Shown here piece after piece: positions 59,152 through 64,000 of a DNA stretch of 64,000 nucleotides. Origin of the DNA: Pontibacter beigongshangensis (GTDB lineage: Bacteria; Bacteroidota; Bacteroidia; Cytophagales; Hymenobacteraceae). The stretch's first letter is position 1. Every line of letters begins with the position of its first letter. The position numbers and the translations under genes are program-made. The stretch lies in the NCBI RefSeq assembly GCF_014332515.1, contig NZ_VFSD01000006.1, positions 124,001 through 188,000 of the forward strand, given 5' to 3'. The notes under the pieces were generated by a model. It was not told where the DNA came from. It ran no database searches and saw only the letters and a list, made by a program, of their open reading frames with translations.

Positions 59152-61503
59152 ATGAAACTACGCTTTACCCTATTGCTGCTGCTCAGCAGTGCAGGGGCGC
59201 TGTTTGCTCAAAGCAGGCATACCATCAGCGGGTACGTGCGGGAGAAGGGGAGTGGCGAAACGCTGCTCGGGGTGGTGGTGTACCAGCCGGGCACCAGCGT
59301 TAGCACCACCACCAACACCTACGGCTTTTACTCCCTTACCTTGCCCGCCACAGACTCTCTGGCACTAACCTATGCAATGGTTGGCTACCTGCCCGAGGTA
59401 CGGAAGGTAAGCCTGAAACAAAGCGTGGAACTGAACATAGCGCTGCAGTCAGGCGCCTCCCTCAAAGAGGTGGAAGTGGTGGGGAACCGGGTGCAGCGGG
59501 TAAGTGAGTCGGTGCAGATGAGCTCGATCGACATCCCGATATCGCAGATCAAGGATATCCCGATGCTGCTCGGTGAGAAGGACGTGATGAAGGTGCTGCA
59601 GCTCATGCCGGGTGTGCAGAAGGGCAGCGAAGGCAACAGCGGCATTTATGTGCGCGGTGGCGGCCCAGACCAGAACCTGATCATCCTTGACGATGCCACT
59701 GTATACAACGCCTCGCACCTGTTCGGTTTCTTCTCGCTTTTCAACGGCGATGCGCTGAAGAGTGTGGAGCTGACAAAAGGCGGCTTCCCGGCGCGCTATG
59801 GCGGGCGGCTTTCTTCTGTAATAGAGCTCAACATGAAAGAAGGGAACAAGGAGGAACTGCACGGCGAAGGCGGCATCGGGCTGATCTCATCGCGACTGAT
59901 GCTGGAGGGGCCGATCAAAAAAGGCAAATCTTCTTTCCTGATCAGCGGCCGCCGCACCTATGCCGATGTGATCGCCCGGCCTTTTATGAAACTGGAAGAT
60001 GGCACGGCCGGCTACTACTTCTACGACCTCAACACCAAACTAAACTACGATTTCGGGCAGAAGAACAAGCTCTACTTAAGCGGCTACTTCGGGCAGGACC
60101 GCTTTTATTACAACGACAAGTACGAGGACAGCAAGATGCGCGGCGGCCTTGATTGGGGCAACGCCACCGGTACCCTACGGTGGAACCACCTTTTCAACGA
60201 CAAGCTCTTTGCAAACACCTCCCTTATCTTTAGCCGCTACCGTTTTAACATCGCAATAAAGGAGGAGCATACAGGAGGAGACAAATATGAGCTGCAGTAC
60301 TTCTCGGGCATCCAGGACCTGTCTTTAAAGTACGATGTGGACTATATGCCCAACCCGCAACATGCAATCCGGGTTGGCTTTCAGTCTACGCTCCACCGGT
60401 TCCAGCCGAGTGCGCTGGTGGTAAAGGATACAGAGCTGGCGCAGAACGACCGCCGTGTCAAGAACATAGATGGTGTGCAGTCGGCGGTGTATATCGAAGA
60501 TACGTTTAAACCGATGCCGGGGCTGCGACTGAATGCCGGTTTCCGCCTGAGCCATTTTGCTGCTAAAAGCAAAACTTACCTGATGCCGGAGCCGCGCTTA
60601 TCGGCCGCCTATAACATTCGTGACGATTTTGCCATGAAAGCCTCTTACGCCCAGATGAACCAGTACGTGCACCTGCTCAGCAATACCGGCATCGGGCTGC
60701 CAACCGACTTGTGGGTGCCTACCACCGACCTGGTGGCGCCACAGCAGTCGCGGCAGGTGGCAGTGGGATTTGCCAAAGATTTTAAGGAAAAGGATATTGC
60801 CCTGACAGTGGAAGGCTACTACAAAAAGTCGCGGAACATTATCGGCTACAAAGAGGGCGCCAGCTTTATGACGATAGATGACCCGGAAACGGCCGAGGAG
60901 GTGAAGTGGGAAGATAACGTGACCAGTGGCCAGGCCTGGTCTTATGGGGCAGAGTTCCTGCTGCAGAAGAAGGTGGGGCGCTTCTCAGGCTGGATCGGCT
61001 ACACCCTCTCCTGGACCCAACTGCAGTTCGACTCCCTGAACTTCGGCCAGAAATTCTACGCCCGCTACGACCGCCGCCACGATTTGTCTTTGGTAGGCAT
61101 CTATAAACTCAGTGATGCCATTACCCTGTCGGGCACCTGGGTGTATGGTACCGGCAACGCGATTACGCTACCGGTGGGGCATTTTAACAGTGACCCCAAT
61201 CATCCTTCTAGAAACAGCCATGGGGGCGGTATGTACTGGCAGCAGGCAACGGAGTATGGTGAGCGGAATGGGTACCGCATGGCACCATACCACCGCATGG
61301 ATGTGGGCGTACAGTTCCACAAGGCCAAGCGTTGGGGCGAGCGCACCTGGGAGGTAAGCTTCTACAATCTTTACAGCCGCAAAAACCCCTTCTTCTATTA
61401 CCTGTCTGAAGAATACAACGGGGGACAGACCTCTGAGACCAAGCTGAAACAGGTATCGCTGTTTCCGATTATTCCATCAGTTAGTTACGGATTTAAATTT
61501 TAG
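59152..61503 (+). CDS. TonB-dependent receptor
   Basis: A 783-residue outer-membrane receptor. The signal peptide ends near ALFAQ (residue 20). A CarboxypepD_reg-like domain with the ISGYVRE and YGFYSL pattern covers about 25-105. The plug (about 120-235) contains VMKVLQLMPGVQKG and YVRGGGPDQNLIILDDATVYN, then a beta-barrel follows to the C-terminus YGFKF. It is followed 24 bp later by a DUF4249 lipoprotein and is a paralogue of the partial receptor at the left end of the window. It probably takes up an organic compound; the substrate is unknown. Confidence 0.93.
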   Translation: MKLRFTLLLLLSSAGALFAQSRHTISGYVREKGSGETLLGVVVYQPGTSVSTTTNTYGFYSLTLPATDSLALTYAMVGYLPEVRKVSLKQSVELNIALQSGASLKEVEVVGNRVQRVSESVQMSSIDIPISQIKDIPMLLGEKDVMKVLQLMPGVQKGSEGNSGIYVRGGGPDQNLIILDDATVYNASHLFGFFSLFNGDALKSVELTKGGFPARYGGRLSSVIELNMKEGNKEELHGEGGIGLISSRLMLEGPIKKGKSSFLISGRRTYADVIARPFMKLEDGTAGYYFYDLNTKLNYDFGQKNKLYLSGYFGQDRFYYNDKYEDSKMRGGLDWGNATGTLRWNHLFNDKLFANTSLIFSRYRFNIAIKEEHTGGDKYELQYFSGIQDLSLKYDVDYMPNPQHAIRVGFQSTLHRFQPSALVVKDTELAQNDRRVKNIDGVQSAVYIEDTFKPMPGLRLNAGFRLSHFAAKSKTYLMPEPRLSAAYNIRDDFAMKASYAQMNQYVHLLSNTGIGLPTDLWVPTTDLVAPQQSRQVAVGFAKDFKEKDIALTVEGYYKKSRNIIGYKEGASFMTIDDPETAEEVKWEDNVTSGQAWSYGAEFLLQKKVGRFSGWIGYTLSWTQLQFDSLNFGQKFYARYDRRHDLSLVGIYKLSDAITLSGTWVYGTGNAITLPVGHFNSDPNHPSRNSHGGGMYWQQATEYGERNGYRMAPYHRMDVGVQFHKAKRWGERTWEVSFYNLYSRKNPFFYYLSEEYNGGQTSETKLKQVSLFPIIPSVSYGFKF

Positions 61504-61527
61504 TGGCCGCACCTTATCCTGTACCTC

Positions 61528-62442
61528 ATGAAGACTAATTATTTAAACAGAAACCGTATTCCGCAGCTCGTGCTGCTCCTGCTCACGCTGTTTGTGCTGC
61601 CAGCCTGCGAAGACGATGTGACCAACATCAGGAACCTCGACGTAAGTCCGAAGCTAGTGGTAACCTCATTCATCTCGCCGCAAGACACTTTTCTGGTAGC
61701 AAAGCTCCAGACCTCCCAGCCAGCCATAGGCAAGATGCTGAGCGAAGAACAACGCAAGGTGAAAGATGCTGCCGTTACCATATCGGATGGCTTAACAACC
61801 GTGACGCTGCCGTACAATGCCGACCTTAACAGCTACCAGACAGAAGCCGTTAACCTGCCTCCTGTGGCGGGCAAAACCTATACACTTAAAGTATCCACGC
61901 CTGCCGGCGCTAAAGCCGAAGCCTCCTGTGTAGTGCCTGCTGTCGACAACATCGAAATTACGGAGATCAACTATACCGCCACCCGGGATGATGAGGAATA
62001 TCACCACAACTTCTGGCGCTATGACCTCAGCTATAAATGGATAGATGCCCCCGGCGTAACCAACTATTACCATGCCCTTGCTTATATGAAGTACCAGGTA
62101 GAGGTTTGGCCGAACAAACTAACCATGTTCAATGATATCTATCCTACGCTGGATAAGGGGAACCTGGTTAAAGATGAGAGTGCCGTTAATAATGTGCTGC
62201 AGTCTCCCAAATTTACACAATATGGCAACGACCTGGGGCCGGTGCCCAGGCCGTACACCTTGTATGCTTACCTGATGGTAACAGAAAAGCACTATTACCT
62301 GTACCACCGGTCTGTGCTGGAGCAGCAGGAGGTAAGCGGCAACCCTTTTGCTGAGCCGAAATTCATTTACTCTAATATGGCAGGTGCGCTGGGGGCTTTT
62401 GGCGCCTACAACCGGCTGGAGGCGGTAAAGGAGATAAAGTAG
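61528..62442 (+). CDS. DUF4249 family lipoprotein
   Basis: A 304-residue exported lipoprotein. A signal with lipobox LFVLPAC (Cys27) is followed by EDDVTNI and LVVTSFISPQDTFLVAKL, the usual beginning of DUF4249. It is co-directional with the TonB receptor (24-bp gap) and matches the protein at 361-1515 in size class and order. No third gene with an MG2 domain follows here. It is presumably outer-membrane associated and helps the receptor. Confidence 0.85.
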   Translation: MKTNYLNRNRIPQLVLLLLTLFVLPACEDDVTNIRNLDVSPKLVVTSFISPQDTFLVAKLQTSQPAIGKMLSEEQRKVKDAAVTISDGLTTVTLPYNADLNSYQTEAVNLPPVAGKTYTLKVSTPAGAKAEASCVVPAVDNIEITEINYTATRDDEEYHHNFWRYDLSYKWIDAPGVTNYYHALAYMKYQVEVWPNKLTMFNDIYPTLDKGNLVKDESAVNNVLQSPKFTQYGNDLGPVPRPYTLYAYLMVTEKHYYLYHRSVLEQQEVSGNPFAEPKFIYSNMAGALGAFGAYNRLEAVKEIK

Positions 62443-62705
62443 GGAATAATGTTCCGAAAGCAGGAGCTGGGCCTGTTTTGGTAAGAGCCATGCACATAGT
62501 TTCGCTGCTTAAGATCATCTGGGAAATTTGTTCTCGGGGAAGATTCATGGGCAGGACTCTGCTATTTTTAAAAAATAATTGTAATGATGCGGTCAATTAA
62601 TGCGTAATAGCTTATTGGTACTCACCTGCTGGTCCGGAACATGGAGGCAAAAGCAGGAAGCAGCATACTGGTTTAAGGTATTATTAAAATCTAAATTAAC
62701 GAAAT

Positions 62706-63086
62706 ATGGCAACCGGCACCTCATACAACGACTTACTAAACACCAGGCAGAAGAAACTGGCTTTCTTCCAGAACATTGTTTTACTAGCCATAGCCGACAG
62801 GCATGTGGATGAGCAGGAAAGTGATTTTCTGGTAACGATAGGAGACCAGTTAGGGCTTACGGAGAAGGATACACAGCCAATCACGGATAATTTGTCGGTG
62901 CTCAGTTTTATAATGCCCGAAGATGGGATGCAAAAAACCATGGAACTGCAGACGCTGGTTTTGATGATGTTGCAGGATGGCGAGCTGGAAGAACGGGAAT
63001 ACAACCTCTGCCTGGAGTACACCCGCCGGATCGGCTACAGCAAAGAAATATTAGATGACCTTATTACGCAACTTACGAAGAGCTGA
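62706..63086 (+). CDS. TerB-like domain protein
   Basis: A 126-residue all-helical, acidic protein with the TerB-like pattern AIADRHVDEQESDFLVTIGDQLGL and later MLQDGELEEREYNLCLEY, similar in plan to the gene at 49749-50174. Acidic residues in the loops may bind metal ions. It is on its own and ends before a perfect hairpin shared with the next, convergent gene. The role is unknown. Confidence 0.8.
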   Translation: MATGTSYNDLLNTRQKKLAFFQNIVLLAIADRHVDEQESDFLVTIGDQLGLTEKDTQPITDNLSVLSFIMPEDGMQKTMELQTLVLMMLQDGELEEREYNLCLEYTRRIGYSKEILDDLITQLTKS

Positions 63087-63089
63087 AAG

Positions 63090-63135
63090 GGAAAAGCAGG
63101 AGGGGGACATCAGGATGTCCCCCTCCTGCTTTTCC
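63090..63135. terminator. Bidirectional terminator, perfect 21-bp stem
   Basis: The arms 63090-63110 and 63115-63135 pair perfectly (inner GGAGGGGGACAT and complement) around the loop CAGG, between convergent genes. Confidence 0.9.
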
Positions 63136-63157
63136 TGCTAATGTGCAGCCGTGTGTA

Positions 63158-63856
63158 TTAAGCAGGCAGCAAATCCTGAAACCAGAATCCTGTGTCGTAC
63201 CCTGCTGTTTCATCAGCAGATACACCATACTGCTTCAGCACCCGCTCCCCAAGCGAGTAATTGACAGGAGCTTTAAAAATCGGCCCATCGAACACGAAAG
63301 AATGGAACTCTCCATTTTCGCCGCAGGGATCTACGCCGGCAGGTAAATCATCAAGGAACGACTCGTCCAGCAGACGACCTGCAAAAGAAGCATTCAGGAG
63401 GCGGGCGTTTACGCTAACCACCACCGCCTTAAAACCAAGTGCGATAAACTCCCGCACCAACTCATCGGTAGGCTGCTCCCACAAGGGGAAGACGGCTTTT
63501 AGCCCCACCTTTGCCAGCTGCTGCTCCCGGTAATCGCGTAGGTCCTGCAGGTTTATGTCGCCGAAAATGGCATGGCTGATGCCTTCCTGCTGTAGCTGTT
63601 GCATGGTGGTGGCCATCAGGTGGTTGTAGGCTTCCATGCCGGTATTGTCTGGCAGGAGCATTTGCTGCAGCGGCAAACCGATTTGCAGGGCCTGTTGTTC
63701 GAGCAGTTCCTGCCGCACACCATGCATGGTAATGCGCCGGGTGGCATTGCTCAGGGTTGTCAGTAATCTGTCTATTATATAAGTGCTATCCTGCTGTGTG
63801 CGGTGCAGGCAAAGAGCCGAGTCTTTTCCGCCGCTCCAGTTAAACACGCTTTTCAT
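63158..63856 (-). CDS. Dph6-like PP-loop ATP pyrophosphatase
   Basis: A 232-residue N-type ATP pyrophosphatase domain. The PP-loop SGGKDS (residues 8-13) is at the N-terminus, followed by a family pattern with GDINLQDLRDYRE and, near the C-terminus, DPCGENGEFHSFVFDGP. This matches the diphthine-ammonia ligase group (Dph6/MJ0570 type). Bacteria make no diphthamide, so this bacterial branch probably amidates a different substrate, which is unknown. The start ATG is at 63854-63856. It is convergent with the TerB-like gene. Confidence 0.88.
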   Translation of the reverse strand: MKSVFNWSGGKDSALCLHRTQQDSTYIIDRLLTTLSNATRRITMHGVRQELLEQQALQIGLPLQQMLLPDNTGMEAYNHLMATTMQQLQQEGISHAIFGDINLQDLRDYREQQLAKVGLKAVFPLWEQPTDELVREFIALGFKAVVVSVNARLLNASFAGRLLDESFLDDLPAGVDPCGENGEFHSFVFDGPIFKAPVNYSLGERVLKQYGVSADETAGYDTGFWFQDLLPA

Positions 63857-64000
63857 GCCGTGGACGTTTAGTTTCTGTTCAGGAATTAGGAACTCAAATT
63901 TACCTTATTAATTCGGGCGGCAGCCATAGAAGCGGAGATACTTTTACCGATTTAGTACCCTGCGTGGCACCATATTCGTAAATAGAGAAGGAGCCGAAGG

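Overview
The window reads as chromosome of a free-living Bacteroidota bacterium, most likely order Cytophagales, family Hymenobacteraceae and near Pontibacter. The genus is inference. Supporting signs are TonB-dependent receptors with carboxypeptidase-regulatory N-termini paired with DUF4249 lipoproteins, very long multi-PAS hybrid histidine kinases, promoters of the Bacteroidota type (TAnnTTTG at -7 with TTG about 19-20 bases upstream), one tRNA without encoded CCA, and moderately GC-rich genes separated by AT-rich spacers. I see no prophage, CRISPR array, rRNA or intact insertion sequence.

Layout. 1-4.0 kb: the end of a TonB-dependent receptor, a DUF4249 lipoprotein and a macroglobulin/plug protein, apparently one surface operon. 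4.1-6.2 kb: gene-poor, with two small minus-strand genes. 6.2-10.8 kb: an eight-PAS hybrid kinase. 11.2-16.3 kb: SWIM/SNF2 helicase, phosphoribosyltransferase, TRIC-like channel. 16.9-20.3 kb: YceI, VOC ring-cleaving dioxygenase, carboxylesterase and a DUF5996 protein, resembling a quinone-detoxification cluster. 20.8-27.6 kb: small Cys protein, APC permease, exported methyltransferase, FMN reductase, PVC-type cytochrome lipoprotein, small membrane protein. 27.9-32.8 kb: two-gene ABC transporter divergent from a TonB-dependent receptor that has a DtxR/MntR-like operator. 32.9-34.3 kb: tRNA-Leu(GAG) and ChaA. 34.5-39.0 kb: LRR-protein kinase, GNAT, unknown gene, RqcH. 39.3-46.0 kb: a four-gene minus-strand operon (giant hybrid kinase, receiver protein, unknown, MBL hydrolase). 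46.2-50.5 kb: glycosyltransferase overlapping miaA, pfkA, TerB-like gene and a small membrane protein. 50.7-58.3 kb: lipoprotein, SLC13/TrkA-C permease, class III aminotransferase, P-type cation ATPase. 59.2-63.9 kb: a second TonB receptor/DUF4249 pair, a second TerB-like gene and a Dph6-like PP-loop protein.

The most striking signal is not a gene. Nineteen copies of a gapless 31-bp element lie almost entirely in intergenic DNA throughout the window, 11 in plus and 8 in minus orientation. One end is AT-rich (AATTATTCTAATGAAAA), the other is a GC palindrome (CCTCCGGAGG), and most copies carry a CTG-triplet-rich tail beyond the palindrome. Some copies touch genes: one tail lies in the end of miaA, one copy carries most of the rqcH stop codon, and one has become part of a long hairpin after pfkA. 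I do not recognise it as a described family. Other spacer structures are an 8/16-bp-period repeat before the SNF2 gene, a 7-bp tandem repeat, a 177-bp inverted-repeat element that looks like a MITE, and several perfect 20-27 bp hairpins behind genes.

Functionally the window is a mix of surface uptake (three TonB receptors), sensory signalling (two giant phosphorelay kinases, a eukaryote-like kinase), ion transport (ChaA, P-type ATPase, TRIC, SLC13), stress and redox handling (quinone cluster, FMN reductase, TerB-like) and housekeeping (miaA, pfkA, rqcH, tRNA).
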